Positions 1 through 11,470 of a DNA stretch of 64,000 nt are shown one piece after another. The first letter of the stretch is position 1. Each line of letters opens with the position of its first letter. The stretch comes from Rheum nobile (lineage: Eukaryota; Streptophyta; Magnoliopsida; Caryophyllales; Polygonaceae): the NCBI GenBank assembly GCA_027886185.1, contig WOAB01000040.1, positions 11,966,001 through 12,030,000 of the forward strand, given 5' to 3'. Under the pieces are notes generated by a model. That model was not told the origin of the DNA and did not search any database. It was given only the letters and a program-made list of their open reading frames with translations. The translations under genes were made by a program, and so were the position numbers.

Positions 1-2
1 AA

Positions 3-1724
3 TACAACCCCTCTATGTTTCTTGAATGGGTACAGGCTATAGAGTACACTCTTCACTATAATCGTGTGCCACCTGAGGACCATGTTGACGCCGCGACGCT
101 TAACTTCCGAGGAGCCGCCCGCGTGTGGTGGCATAGGTTCGAAGATGATTGCGTTCGACGCCACAGAGCACGAGTCACAGAATGGCATCAATTAGTCTAC
201 GTAATGACCAGGAAATACATGCCTCTAGACTACCGGAATCAAATGAGATTGGACATTGCCATGGCTCGCCAGGGATCGATGACTCCACTCGAGTTCTTTT
301 CCAAGCTTGAAGACATGTATTACAAGGCCAACATCTCTGTTGCACCATCTACTCTGAGGACCAAATTCTTGAGTGGCTTGAACACTAACATCCGTGATCA
401 ACTCGATATTTTGCCCATCAAAGACATGAACACACTCACCCACACGGCGATGCAAATTCATGCCCAATTATCTCGTCGGAGGTCTTACACATATTCCAGT
501 GGCCAACAAAGGTATTCTTCTAACTCTAGTGGTTTACCTTCTACTAATGTTCGCCCTAGTGCCTCTACCACAGCCGCGTCTAGCCAAGACCCCAAAGCGA
601 AGACCGTGCCATCGGCCACCGCGCCGCGACAGAACGCGCAACAACAGGCGCCAGTGAACAATGATCGCGCGTGTGATATTGAGTGTTACAAATGTGGTGG
701 AAGAGGCCACTACAAGAAAGATTGTCCCAATCCTCGCAAAGTGTTGTTCTCCACAGCCGCGGCCGGCTACGAGTCTTGTGAGGACGAGGAGGCCACACTT
801 GACGCGATCCTTGAAGACAATGCAGAGGAGGATGAAGACGCGTATCACTGTGAACCCACGTCTCTACACGTGGGCACACCATTGAGCTTGGTGACGCGTC
901 GTCTCCTCACCGTCAAGGAAGGCAACTTAAGCGATCAACGAGAGAACTTGTTCCATACAAGGGCTCTAGTCCAAACAGCTTCCGTAAGTGTTATTATTGA
1001 TGGCGGATCTTGTGCAAATATTGTGAATGAGAAGGTTGTCAACCACTTCAAATTGCCTACGATGCCTCATCCACAACCTTATGCCCTCCAATGGATTTCT
1101 TCTAGTCCAGGTAATATAGTATCTCGCCAATGTTTAATTTCTTTTTCTATAGGCCAATACTGTGACTCTATTCTTTGTGATGTCATTGTAATGGACGCCA
1201 CCCATATTTTGCTTGGGCGCCCATGGCAATTTGACAGGCGCGTGCTCCATGATGGGTATTTGAACACTTATGTGTTCAATTACCATGGGAAGTGCGTCAC
1301 TTTGCATCCAATGTCTCCCCATGAGATCTTGCAGGACCAGGTCGAACGCGATCGCCAGAAGGCCATAGAGACTGCGTCCACTATGCCCCAATCTGGTCAC
1401 ACTTCATCTCCTTCAGGCGCTAGCAAGAAGAAGCACAACGCCACAACTGGGACACCAAGTGCCCCACATCATTCGTTGCCCCTAACGTGTCCTTTGCAAG
1501 GAACCTATGAGCAACGCGTTCTTTTGGCCAGGCCCAGTGACCTCACTGCATGTGTCACTGGCAAAGCGCCATGTTTTCTACTTGTACCAACCCCGTGCAT
1601 ACCAGAATCATCGAAGAACGCGGTCTTACCATCATTGATCGCGAAGTTGCTTGTCGTATTCCAAGACGTATTCCCAGATGAGTTGCCACAAGGATTACCT
1701 CCCCTGAGAGGCATTGAGCACTAG
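3..1724 (+). pseudogene. gag-protease part of the chromovirus-like element (5' partial)
   Basis: The frame is open from the window edge and ends at a TAG at 1,722-1,724, where related elements have a glutamine codon. The first 150 residues match the Retrotrans_gag (PF03732) pattern, with tryptophans in AARVWWHRF and a LEFFSKLEDMYY helix. A CCHC zinc knuckle, CYKCGGRGHYKKDC, lies at about 685-730 and would bind the RNA genome. The aspartic protease follows (IIDGGSCANIV, then ILLGRPWQFD, about 985-1,245). The segment FPDELPQGLPPLRGIEH leads into the RT linker. The Asp-Gly-Gly active site departs from the canonical DTG/DSG. Confidence 0.85.
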
Positions 1725-4489
1725 ATTGATCTTGTTCCAGGTGCTTCTTTGCCCAACCGCGCTGCTTATAGAGCTGGTCCAGAAGAGACCAAAGAACTAC
1801 AGCGCCAAGTCCAAGAATTGTTAGATCGCGGGTACGTAAGGGAATCTCTTTCCCCTTGTGCTGTGCATGTGATCCTTGTGCCCAAGAAAGATGGCACCTG
1901 GAGAATGTGTGTTGATTGCCGTGCCATAAACCAGATCACAGTCAAGTATAGGCACCCTATTCCCCGCCTTGATGATATGCTTGATGAACTTCATGGCGCG
2001 ACACTCTTCTCCAAGATTGATTTGAAGAGTGGTTATCACTAGATCAGAATGAAAGAAGGTGATGAATGGAAGACGGCATTCAAAACCAAGTATGGGCTCT
2101 ATGAGTGGCTTGTCATGCCCTTTGGGCTCACGAACGCGCCCAGTACATTCATGCGCGTGATGAACCATGTGTTGAGATCTTTCCTTGGCAAGTTTGTTGT
2201 CGTTTATTTCGATGACATACTTGTGTATTCCCGGAGCCTCGAAGACCATGCCGATCACCTTCGACAAGTGTTAGAGTGTCTTCTCCAAGAGCACCTATTC
2301 GCCAATCTGGCTAAGTGTTCCTTTTGCTCCGCGTCAACCAACTTTTTGGGCTACATTGTTAGTAGCGATGGTTTACGCGTTGACGAGGAAAAGATCGCGG
2401 CCATCAGGGACCTACAACTCCGACACAAGTGCAAAGCTTTCTAGGTCTCGTGGGCTTTTATCGGCGTTTTGTACGCGACTTTTCCTCCATTACCGCGCCA
2501 CTTCACGAGCTCACCAAGAAAGGAAGCACAATTTTGTGGCAGGATTCCCATGAACGCGCCTTCTCTGCCTTGAAGACCGCGTTATGCCAAGCGCCATTGC
2601 TCCAGCTTCTAGATTTCACCAAACACTTCGAAGTAGAGTATGATGCCTCTGACATAGGCATTGGTGGTGTGCTACACCAAGAAAAGAGGCCAATTGCCTA
2701 CTTCAGTGAGAAGCTCACAGGAGCCACTCTCAATTACCCCACCTACGACAAAGAGCTTTATGCCTTAGTACGCGTGCTGAAGACTTGACAACACTACCTC
2801 TGGCCGCGTGAGTTTGTCATCCACAGTGATCATGCCGCGTTGAGCTACTTGAAGAGCCAAGCTCACCTCAATCGCCGCCATGCTCGCTGGGTGGAGTTTT
2901 TGGAGACATTCCCTTATGTCGTTGTTCACAAGAAAGGGAAAGATAACATCGTTGCTGATGCGCTGTCCCGTAGGTATGTTCTCTTGACTCAAGTGCAAAC
3001 TAAGATTTTGGGTTTTTCTTTGATTAAATATTTATATGCTAGTGACCCTTTCTTTGCCCCTATTCTTGAGCACTGCCTGAGATCGCGTGAGTTTGAGATG
3101 TTTTACCTTTCTGAGGGTTATTTGTATAAGGCTAGTCGTCTATGCATTCCTAGATCTTCCATTAGGCTCCTATTGATTGAGGAAGCACACGCGAGTCGTG
3201 GACACTTTGGGATTAGGAAGACCTTAGACGCGCTGAGAGAACATTTCTTTTAGCCTAACATGACCCACCAAGTGACTAGGTTTTGTAGGAGTTGTGTGAC
3301 TTGCCAGAGAGCCAAAGCTAAGTCTAGTCCTCACGGTCTCTACACTCCTTTGCCCATTCCGAGTGCCCCCTGGGAAGATTTGTCTATGGATTTAATCACG
3401 GGTCTACCCCTCTCTAGACGAGGTAAAGACTCTATTTTTGTGGTCGTAGATAGATTTTCTAAGATGGCACATTTTATAGCTTGTAAGACCACCCATAGTG
3501 GTAGTGAGATTGCTGATTTATTCTTTGAGCATGTGGTGCGTCTTCATGGAGTCCCGCGTACCATTATTAGTGACAGGGATTCAAAGTTTGTTGGTCATTT
3601 TTGGAGAACTATTTGGGGAAAGATAGGGACCAAACTCCTATTCTCGACTAGCTACCACCCCCAAACCGATGGCGAAACGGAGGTCACCAATAGAACTCTA
3701 GGAGCCCTCCTTCGCATGATGCTCAAAGCCAACCCTAAGCATTGGGAGGACTTACTATCAATTGTCGAGTTTTGTTACAATAGATACAGGCACACGGCGA
3801 CCAAGTTGACACCTTTTGAGGTGGTGTATGGCATCAACCCCTTGACACCACTGGATTTGTCACCGCGCCCTCTCTGAGATCCAATGCATATATCCGCCTC
3901 ACATCACGCTGAGCAAGTACAAGAGCTTCATCGAAAGACCAAGGAGCAGTTGGAGAGGAGGGCCGCGCAGTATGCCTCGCAAAAGCATTCAGGCCGCCGT
4001 CGCATCGTCTTTGCCCCCGAAGATCTTGTCTGGGTGCATCTACGAAAAGAGAGGTTTCCCTCACGGCGAAAACACAAACTGGCACCGCGTGGGGATGGCC
4101 CCTACCGCGTGATAAAGGCCATAGGGGACAATGCTTATCAACTCGACCTCCCATCAGATTTTGGAGTCCACGCGTCCTTCAACGTGGCAGACTTGACTCC
4201 ATATGTTGAGCCAGAGTTTGATGATGGTGAAGCGGGGACGCTTCACAGCCAATTGGGGGAGGGTGATGTGACCCTGCCTCCCATGACGGCCCAAGACGAG
4301 GAAGAAGCCATGAGCCTACGCTCAAAGGGCCCAGTAACAAGGTCTAGGTCCAAGGCCATCGCCGCCGCCGTCGCGTCACTTATCGCACGCGCCGCCGCCA
4401 GCCAAGGAAGCCCAGAGACCAATCCAAGGCTCGCCGTTCTCGCCACCATCGGAAGTTCTAAAGACTGTGAAAAGGCCGCGTTCTTTTGA
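1725..4489 (+). pseudogene. pol pseudogene: RT, RNase H, integrase of the chromovirus-like element
   Basis: RT occupies about 1,749-2,410, with the catalytic YFDD at 2,205-2,216 and MPFGLTNAPSTF upstream. A frameshift near 2,410 separates RT from RNase H (YDASDIGIGGVLHQ, then HSDHAAL and IVADALSR, to about 2,980). The integrase zinc finger (H-H, then CRSCVTC) spans about 3,186-3,320. The DDE core has DLITGL, SDRDSKFVG and a Glu after HPQTDG, at about 3,385-3,690. The C-terminal domain (LAPRGDGPYRV, FNVADLTPY) ends with a TGA at 4,487. Stops at 2,040, 2,786, 3,251 and 3,875 sit where Gln, Trp, Trp and probably Arg would be expected. The copy cannot encode a full polyprotein. Confidence 0.85.
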
Positions 4490-5115
4490 AGACTGTGCCA
4501 CCTCTTCGTCTCACGAGATGATCTCTTCAAAGCCTTTAACGCGTCCATGAGTTTCACGCGTTCTTTTTAAGACATTATCTATATTTGGTATTTCCAGCTT
4601 GTTTAGATAGTTTCCTTATTTGCAATGTTTTAGATAGTTTCCTTATTTATAGCGTTTAAGATAGTTTCCTTTTATCTTTTAGGATTTGTGCATTTTGCAT
4701 GCTTGCATGGGCTAGCCCTTAGGTTCGTTTCGACCCAAGCCCATTAGGTCTTGGTCGAGACCCCTTCCCTATTTATACCCTACTTTGTACTCTTTATTTC
4801 TCACGTTCAAAGTTAAAGTTCAAGGTTTAAAGTCGAGTGTTAATCCCTCCTTCCCTTGAACGGACGTCACCCATATCCCTCTCATCCCCATTCACTCCGC
4901 CGCCGACGCTACGGCAACCACTCGATCTCCATCGAGCTTATCCCCTCCGTAGTCGATGCTACGACACCAACGACTTGTCCCTTCAAGTCGGCTATCCCTC
5001 CATTCAATCGCTTCTGCCACCGCTATCCATACTTCTATCAACTCGCTTCCATCGCCACCGTGATCACCACCACCACCATCATCGCGTTCTTCCGTTCACG
5101 ATCCCACCACTATGA
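4490..5115 (+). repeat. Putative 3' LTR of the chromovirus-like element
   Basis: The non-coding tract begins directly after the last pol codon, with TG near 4,487. It holds a TATA-like ATTTATACCC at 4,771-4,780. There are three imperfect copies of the AGATAGTTTCCTTAT motif between about 4,610 and 4,675, as expected for U3 repeats. The right edge is not resolved. No paired 5' LTR lies in the window, so neither terminus can be verified. Short His- or Pro-rich open frames at 4,837-5,128 are not credible genes. Confidence 0.5.
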
Positions 5116-5142
5116 CGTTCAGAAGTGACTTCCCAACCAAGA

Positions 5143-6800
5143 CTAGATCCAAGGCGTCTCCTTTGACAACTTGGCTTGACATAGGAGGCAAGGACACATC
5201 AGCGGGGGAGCAACATACTTGGGTTCTTCTTCTTGTTGCCTCCCCACATGCTCCTTTATCGCTTCTTTTTCTCTTGGTATGTTCTCCTCTAACTGTTTTT
5301 CTTCACTCAGAGAGACATCCCTGCAATGCTCCCTAGGGTTGACTTCAGGTTGACCAGGAAGTTGACCAGCAGGCCTAGGATCATTCATAGCAATTTGGGC
5401 CAACTGACTCTCCAATTGGTCCATCCTTTTAGGCAAGCTCTCGAAGTTGTCAGCCATCTTGGATAGGGCTTCCAACTAAGAAGCCATGGTCCCTTGATTT
5501 TTAGCGATTTCCCTTAACATAGACTGAAGTGCGGAATTATCAAAAGTCTGAGCGGGTGCTTGATTTTGCGGTTGAGAGACTCTCGGTTGGAACCCTGGAG
5601 GTGGTCTTTGCTAAGCATCATCATTCTTGTAGGAGACGTTTGGATGATTCCTCCACCCAGGATTATAGGTATTGGAATACAGATCATTCCTAGGGCCTCT
5701 GTTGAAGTTATTCATGTAGTTCACTTCTCCTTGAGACTCGTTCTGGGAAGCAAAGAGTTGACAAGATGGTATAGTATGGTCACCATCTCCACAAAACTGA
5801 CATGCTACACCAGAAACAGCCTGTGTGGATTGCCCTGCACCCTATGCTTGAGACTTTTGCACTAACAGATTCAGCCTCTTGATCTCTCATGCCATAGCAT
5901 CTATCTGAGCCTGTTGGTGTGTCTCAGAATTGACCTCATACATCCCTACAGGCTTCTTGGAACTTGAAGTAGATCGCGGATCACTGTAATAGTGAGAGTG
6001 TTGAGCAGTATTCTCAATCAAGTCCCAAGCATCATCAACCTCCATAATCATTATTCTTCCACCTGCTGAAGCATCAATGATTAGCCTGGTAGAATTGTCA
6101 ACAACGTTGTAAAAGACATGCAGCAGAGTCCACTTTGTTGCCCATGATGGGGGCACAATTGCAGCAATTCCTTGAATCTTTCCCACCCTTCATAGAGAGA
6201 CTCTTCATCCTTTATCTTGAAAGCAAGAATCTGATTCCTCATCTTAACAGTCTTCTTTGGTGGATAGTATTTGTTGATGAATGCCTTTGTTAACTCATCC
6301 CAAATTGTTATCGAGCCAAGAGGTAGGGCCTTGAACCAAGCTTTGGCCATGTCTCGTAGAGAGAATGAGAAGGCTCACAGGAAAAGTGCATCTTGGGACA
6401 CTACATGGATCTTCACTGCTTCCATCAGCTCAATAAAGGTAGCCAAATGTTGGTGTGGGTTCTCAAAAGGTAGACCTCCAAACTGATTCTGCTGAACCAT
6501 GTTGAGCAGGGAAGCTTTCAGCTCAAAGTTACGAGCTTGCACAGGAGGTCGGACCACACCAGAAATAGGACCAAGGTGATTTGGCATCACATAATCACCA
6601 AGCGTCATACGTGGCTCTTGAACTTCCAGAGCAGGATCTTGTTCCACTCTGTTGTCACCCATGGCTTGTTCTCTGGCTTTGCATTGTTGTCTTCTTTTTG
6701 TGTGAAAAGTACGCTCAGGTTCGGGATCGTAGTCGTTGAGATTACCAACGCTCAGGGCTCTTCGCATATGTAGAAAACAAGTATGAAAGCAAAGCAACAA
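5143..6800 (-). pseudogene. Athila-like gag pseudogene
   Basis: The N-terminal part reads GLPFENPHQHLATFIELME, then AKAWFKALPLGSITIWDEL, KYYPPKKT and ESLYEGWERFKELLQLCPHHG. This is the characteristic Retrotrans_gag pattern of the Athila lineage. A stop interrupts it at 6,375 and a frameshift occurs near 6,130. After more stops the frame carries a zinc knuckle, CQFCGDGDHTIPSC (about 5,760-5,800). An acidic coiled-coil stretch beginning EALSKMADNFESLP then ends where an Athila YVPP-PFPQRLKK segment would begin. Not functional. Confidence 0.8.
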
Positions 6801-6871
6801 AAAACAAGATCAAAAATAAAACAAAGACTTAGTCAAACCAGTTGTAGGAACACAACTGATACTAGCAATAG

Positions 6872-6889
6872 TCCCCGACAATGGCGCCA
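6872..6889 (-). other. Primer binding site, tRNA-Asp type
   Basis: The minus strand reads TGGCGCCATTGTCGGGGA. This is the Athila-type PBS with two differences from the version at 29,698. It matches the 3' end of plant tRNA-Asp. It lies a few bases from the LTR end at 6,896, which fixes the element orientation. Confidence 0.75.
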
Positions 6890-6895
6890 AAAACT

Positions 6896-8106
6896 TGATA
6901 GGACAAAAACCTACCCATAAGCGTATGGGTTCAGTTATAGCTTTTCAAGTATCGTTCCCACGAGGACTATGTAGTATCGATTGTATCTTAAACCAGTAAG
7001 CTAAGCCAAAAGATGAGAATTTTTGTTGAACTAATAACTAAAAATTAAGAAACAAATGCAAGTGATGATTGTAATCAATGGAGGGAAAATTTCCAAGGCA
7101 AGGGATCCCCGCAACTATGTTTCAGTAGAATTAACTATATAAATGTCTAAATGTAGTCTGTCTTTGTTGAAGGTAACTATCCTAGGTAATTACTAATTCC
7201 TCTCGGATGATAGTAAATGTGCCTAGATTCAATTAACATCCACTCGCGACTTGCTAATCAAGATCTAGACACTTTGGGCACTTAGAATCTAAGGTCAAAC
7301 TGAATTAACATCCACTCTCGTGACTTGCTAAATCCAACCTAATCTTAGGGTTTTTATGATAGTTATTAATCCACATGAGAAATTAAGACGCTCTCGCAAT
7401 AATAAAATCTCAGGTTCAATTCCTAGGATTCCAATAGAAGTTATTACCTCTTGGTCTCAAACCCTATCTGACTACCTATTAATGTTTTTACCTCTCGGTT
7501 GCAAACCCTAATAGGATCCAATTCGCATAAGCTAATATGGGCATAAAGCATCTAGGAATGAATCAACAAAGTTTTAGATTTCCATTCAGGCAAATATCAA
7601 ACAAGTCTACTTACGCATAGTTGGGATCACCCCAACCCTAGAAATATGGAAGTTAGCTAGACATAATTGCAAGATCAACCAAGGAATTCATATTAACGAT
7701 GGAAGTCATAAACAAGATTAAAGAGAAAGAGGAACTTAGTCTTGAATCCAGTAGATCAATCTCCAAATTTGCAATCTTTCAAAGGAGGCAAACAACTAGG
7801 TCTCAAAAGTTAGAAAAAGTGGCAAAAGATCCATCAAAAACCTAAAAATGAAGTATTTATACACATTCTAAAAATAAAGTCATTCGGGTAAAACACACGG
7901 CCCGTGCCTTGACCGTCTCCCTCCATGTTCAAGGCATTGGACATGTATATGAAAATGAACATGTCGACATTCTGAATTTCAAAATTCACCCCAAAAGCTT
8001 CGTCCGGTTTATCTCTCTCGGGCCTGACCACTGACCCACTAACTGATGCCTTATGATGTTAGCATTTTCCCTGACTACCCTGACGCTTTAATGTTGACTC
8101 GTTCAT
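6896..8106 (-). repeat. 5' LTR of the truncated Athila-like element, split by a solo LTR
   Basis: The plus-strand edge TGATAGGAC (6,896) abuts the PBS side. A TATA-like box on the minus strand (GTATAAATAC, about 7,850-7,862) gives U3-R-U5 polarity matching the gag. The distal end was displaced by the solo LTR at 8,107-9,417. Because that solo LTR has a TTCAT duplication on both sides, this LTR continues at 9,418 and probably ends before about 9,500. The exact terminus was not found. Confidence 0.65.
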
Positions 8107-9417
8107 TGATAAGCACTATTTTGTAGGGCTTAACCAAAAGTCATTAGAGGTTTTATTGGTGCCATTCGGGTAGATTTAGACACATTCATGTGTATGGAGT
8201 TTGGGGGCGAAGTTGGTGTATTTGGAGGTGTTTGAGCCGTTTTGGAGATCATAGTAGACACTGAGGAGGAAGCCACCAGAAGTAGACGCCAAGGAGTTGA
8301 AGAGACGAAGACTTCGGAGGAAGTACCTTACGGCGCCCGCCGCAGAAGCCACGGCGACCGCCGCCTAAACCCTCCCAACAACGATGGCTACGACTTGGCC
8401 ACGGCGCCCGCCGTGGAAATGCGGCGCCCGCCGTGGAAATGCGGCGCCCGCCGTGGAGGTTGCAGCGCCAGCCGCCGCTGTTGAGAAGTCCGCCGAGCCG
8501 TTTCCTTATTTGCTTTATTTTGCATTATTTTATTACGATTTATTATTTCGTTTTAGGTTATTTCAGACTTTGTTTCCTTTAGTATTTAAGGGTAGAGAAA
8601 GGCTTGTTTGCCCATCAGCCAATCTCTCTCGAACCCTAATTTCATTCTACGTATTTGTTATGAAGAACTAAGCCTCCCTAGCTTAGTCAGACGCTGAAGC
8701 TTTTGTTTTGATTCAGTTGTGAGACTCTCGTTCTTAATCTATTGCATGGTTTTTATCTATTCTCTTGCTTGATTGCTTATGATTGATATTGATAATCTCT
8801 ATCTTGGACGCAACTAGGGTTTGTCGTTATTGATCTATTGCTAGATTTAGATTGTTACTGGTTGAGCATATCTATTTCAGAGTATCAACTGCATCGTACT
8901 AGTATCTGGTTGTGCTAGTCTTATGCAGAAGAGAACTGATTTACATTCTAGGATAAAAGCTGGTTGTTTTATGCTAGAATTGTATCCAACTATATTCCTA
9001 TCCGTAAGGCTGCTGTTAAACTGAATCTTGATAGTTTCAGGGTTGTTTAATTAGTTAGTGCTAATAGTATCTGGTTGTGCTATTAGTTATATCTGAAAAG
9101 GAATTGAAATTTCCATTGCATGAGATTTTGAATGAGTATCTAGGATCAACTTGTCATACGAATAGTGGTTGTTGTTTGACTAAGTGTTTTTCCCATCACT
9201 GATTTCACAACTCTTTATCTTGTTTACCTTTTGCATGTTTAGAACTTACAAAACTCACAAAACCCCCCTTTTTGGTTACGTTTGATTGACATACGAATTG
9301 CATATTTAGATAGAATTCGCCTCCCTGTGGATTCGACCTTTACTTACCCAAGACTACGGTGTAAGGTTTGTTTGGATATTTTGCATAGCAGTTTTACACG
9401 ACGAAAACCTGTTATCA
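8107..9417 (+). repeat. Solo LTR, Athila-like, with TTCAT target-site duplication
   Basis: It starts TGATAAGCACTATTTT and ends AACCTGTTATCA, giving inverted termini TGATAA/TTATCA. TTCAT precedes (8,102-8,106) and follows (9,418-9,422) it. It shares 5'-end and U5 style with the Athila-like LTR at 28,293, with TGATARG.GCTATTT at the start and a GTGGATTCGACC-type segment near the end. A TATA-like GTATTTAAGG lies near 8,580. No internal region is present, so the element was probably lost by LTR-LTR recombination. Confidence 0.88.
8395..8465 (+). repeat. GC-rich 20-bp tandem repeat inside the solo LTR
   Basis: About three copies of a unit containing CGGCGCCCGCCGTGGAAATG lie in tandem, inside U3 upstream of the TATA-like box. 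A related GGCGCCCGCCG copy lies just upstream at about 8,331. The surrounding LTR is AT-rich, so the block stands out sharply. Confidence 0.85.
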
Positions 9418-9480
9418 TTCATCGACTTGGATTTGGTCAGTGCGCTTTGTTTTGCATGCTCTAGATAGGTCTTATCTCTT
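9418..9480 (-). repeat. Remainder of the split Athila-like LTR
   Basis: This sequence directly follows the second TTCAT copy of the solo LTR, so it was once contiguous with 8,106. No defined terminus was found before the Mutator-like sequence begins near 9,540. Confidence 0.4.
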
Positions 9481-9539
9481 TTCATTGAATTATTCCTCGA
9501 CCTCTCCTTTGTTACGATTGAGCTATTAGGAGGCTCTTG

Positions 9540-11470
9540 TAGTGAAGACTTTCCGGGCCTTATCCCGTCATAGTATGACAATGTAATATGGTGAATCTGG
9601 TCAATGCACAACCTCCCAACATCAAAATCCCCTACCATAGAATGAAACCTAAGTTAACCTATCGTGAATGAAGTGTCGTCCTCTAAGAGTTCTTGTGTAT
9701 TTGTAACACCTTTCCATCTCACATGTTTCCAGAATAGGTGGATTTGACTGGGTCGTATAGGGATATTGCTTTCCATCGCTTGGAATAAATCATGTGCACA
9801 TGAAGTCCCCTAACCATTGTCCACCAACGATCATTGCAAACAGACAAGTCAAATTTATATTTCGGATCCAAGATCCTTTCTATCGTGCCCAACATTGTGT
9901 CCAAATACAATTTCGACACTATGTTCACAAGTTGGCTAAACAGATCCTCGTAAGGTTCTTTTATCCTTGGCACCACTGTTGGGATCTTATTACGATCTAT
10001 TTTCATCTATCCTCTCACTTTAATAACCTGGTCTTCTATGCGTTGATGGATCTTCTGTGCTATTGTGTTGAAGACGAGTATAAGCTTTCTTTCAATCCAA
10101 TCTTGAAGCATAAAGTGCACCCCCTCAACCCTGCAAACACGTGATGAATATTTATAAAAAACCATGTCATGCACGGAAAAAAACTTAGTCATAATACACC
10201 ATAAACTTAAAACGCATTAATTACCTATTCGTGGGTAAATGAGAGTTGGTATCAGTCCACGCTCTGACAATATGTTCTCTCCAAGGCCCAAGCCACATAG
10301 TCATAAGGTAACCCATAAAACCAGCTAAGCATGATTATTGCATCTCATTGAGGTGAGCATAGTAGGTATATTGGGACTTAGAGTTGAATAGAGTATGACA
10401 ATTTCCCATGAACGCATTTGCTAGACCGGTAGCGTCACGCTGAGGACATAAGCCTTTGTGTAGTATATGAACCCAACACAATAGATGTTGTTCATCGGGG
10501 AATACCTGGCCTACAACTTTGACCTAGACTAAATCCTGATCCATGACTATCGTCCTTGTCCTCTTGCCAAAATAGGCAAACAAGTGTGCCAACTCTAGTA
10601 TGTCCATTCGTAGTGGTCGATGTTGTTGTGTGCCATGAAAGAATAGGCAATGTTGAAGGTATGTTAGTGCACGTAAAGTCGATCTCAACTAGGGGCAACG
10701 TGTACCTATAATCAATTTAAATGCAAGTATTAAAAACACGGTTGTTACGACTTTATAGTAACGAATCAAATTACTCAATATATTTAATATTTGATCAACT
10801 CACTTGTTCGTCTTGTACGTCGAATCCATGATGACAAAATAAGGGAACCACTTTAGGAGATGAATTGAATGAGGGTGAGTCCAGAACAAGTCTTGAACCA
10901 TATCGCTCTGCCCAGTAAGTCTTCTAGGATGGACATATTAATCGAAGTTCCCTAAATTTGAGAGAGTGTAATCATCAGTTATCATCATTCCTTCCATCTC
11001 TAATGTGTGAAACTCATGTCGTGCATTTTAGATATGCTACTCGACTTAAAGATGTTGTCGTATGTCTGCATTATGAAGGCCATAACCATCTTCGGCTTTG
11101 CGGAAGCCTACATCAACGCCACGACTTGCCTCTTTTGAACCTCAATCAATAGTCCGACATAGGCATGACCCTATAAGCTTGTTGCAAGGTCATGATCGTG
11201 AGTACTGTAGTACACCGATAACATCCACGACCCATCCTTCTGCATCACCCTGTTTAACACAAACGAATAGTTTCTCTTCTTTGTACACGTCTTTCTTATC
11301 AAATGATCCGTGAACAGCCGATAGCTTCCTTACTTCTCGCACGCTATTATGACTTTTCACACCCATGATTTCTGAATATTCAACGCCATGTTCAGACTTC
11401 TTCCTTGTGCATGTGCCAAGTCTAATATAAATTTATGATCTGGCCACATGTAATCCGTCTAGATGTACGT
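9540..11470 (-). pseudogene. Mutator-like (MULE) transposase remnant
   Basis: On the minus strand from about 11,290, one frame reads VLNRVMQKDGSWMLSVYY, then a HDHDLATSL segment, GHAYVGLLIEVQKRQVVALM and a PKMVMAFIMQTYDNIF segment. This is the FAR1-like DNA-binding and adjoining region of plant MULE transposases. Two in-frame stops fall within it. Downstream on the same strand, degraded frames at 10,192-10,007 (VHFMLQDWIERKLILVFNT) and 10,006-9,719 (EPYEDLFSQLVNIVSKLY, then DRWWTMVRG and KAISLYDPVKSTY) appear to continue the coding region. They are separated by stops, and their family is less certain. No catalytic DDE region or terminal inverted repeats were recognised. Confidence 0.6.

Larger units (their letters stand above)
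1..5115 (+). mobile_element. Decayed Ty3/gypsy chromovirus-like LTR retrotransposon, 5' end outside window
   Basis: The order of parts is gag, protease, reverse transcriptase, RNase H, integrase, integrase tail, then an LTR-like tract. This order is typical of Ty3/gypsy. The protease site reads IIDGG rather than DTG or DSG. Together with the C-terminal FNVADLTPY stretch, this resembles plant chromoviruses of CRM or Reina type, but I see no clear chromodomain, so the clade is left open. The reading frame is broken by five in-frame stops (1,722; 2,040; 2,786; 3,251; 3,875) and one frameshift near 2,410, so the copy is dead. The 5' LTR and gag start lie upstream of base 1. The right boundary near 5,115 is approximate, because the next identifiable sequence (Athila gag on the minus strand) starts at about 5,135. 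Confidence 0.85.
5135..8106 (-). mobile_element. Truncated Athila-like gypsy element (gag plus 5' LTR), minus strand
   Basis: Read on the minus strand, an LTR ending at 6,896 is followed by a primer binding site (6,872-6,889) and a degraded gag (6,800 down to about 5,143). The sequence then stops inside gag, against the chromovirus LTR. No protease, RT or integrase of this element remains. The LTR continues past 8,106 but is interrupted there by a solo LTR and resumes at 9,418. Confidence 0.75.

Noticed and set aside
4837..5128. Overlapping His/Pro/Arg-rich frames near the chromovirus LTR end
   Set aside because: Low-complexity translation of CAC/CAT and CCT repeats, with no domain and inside LTR-like sequence.
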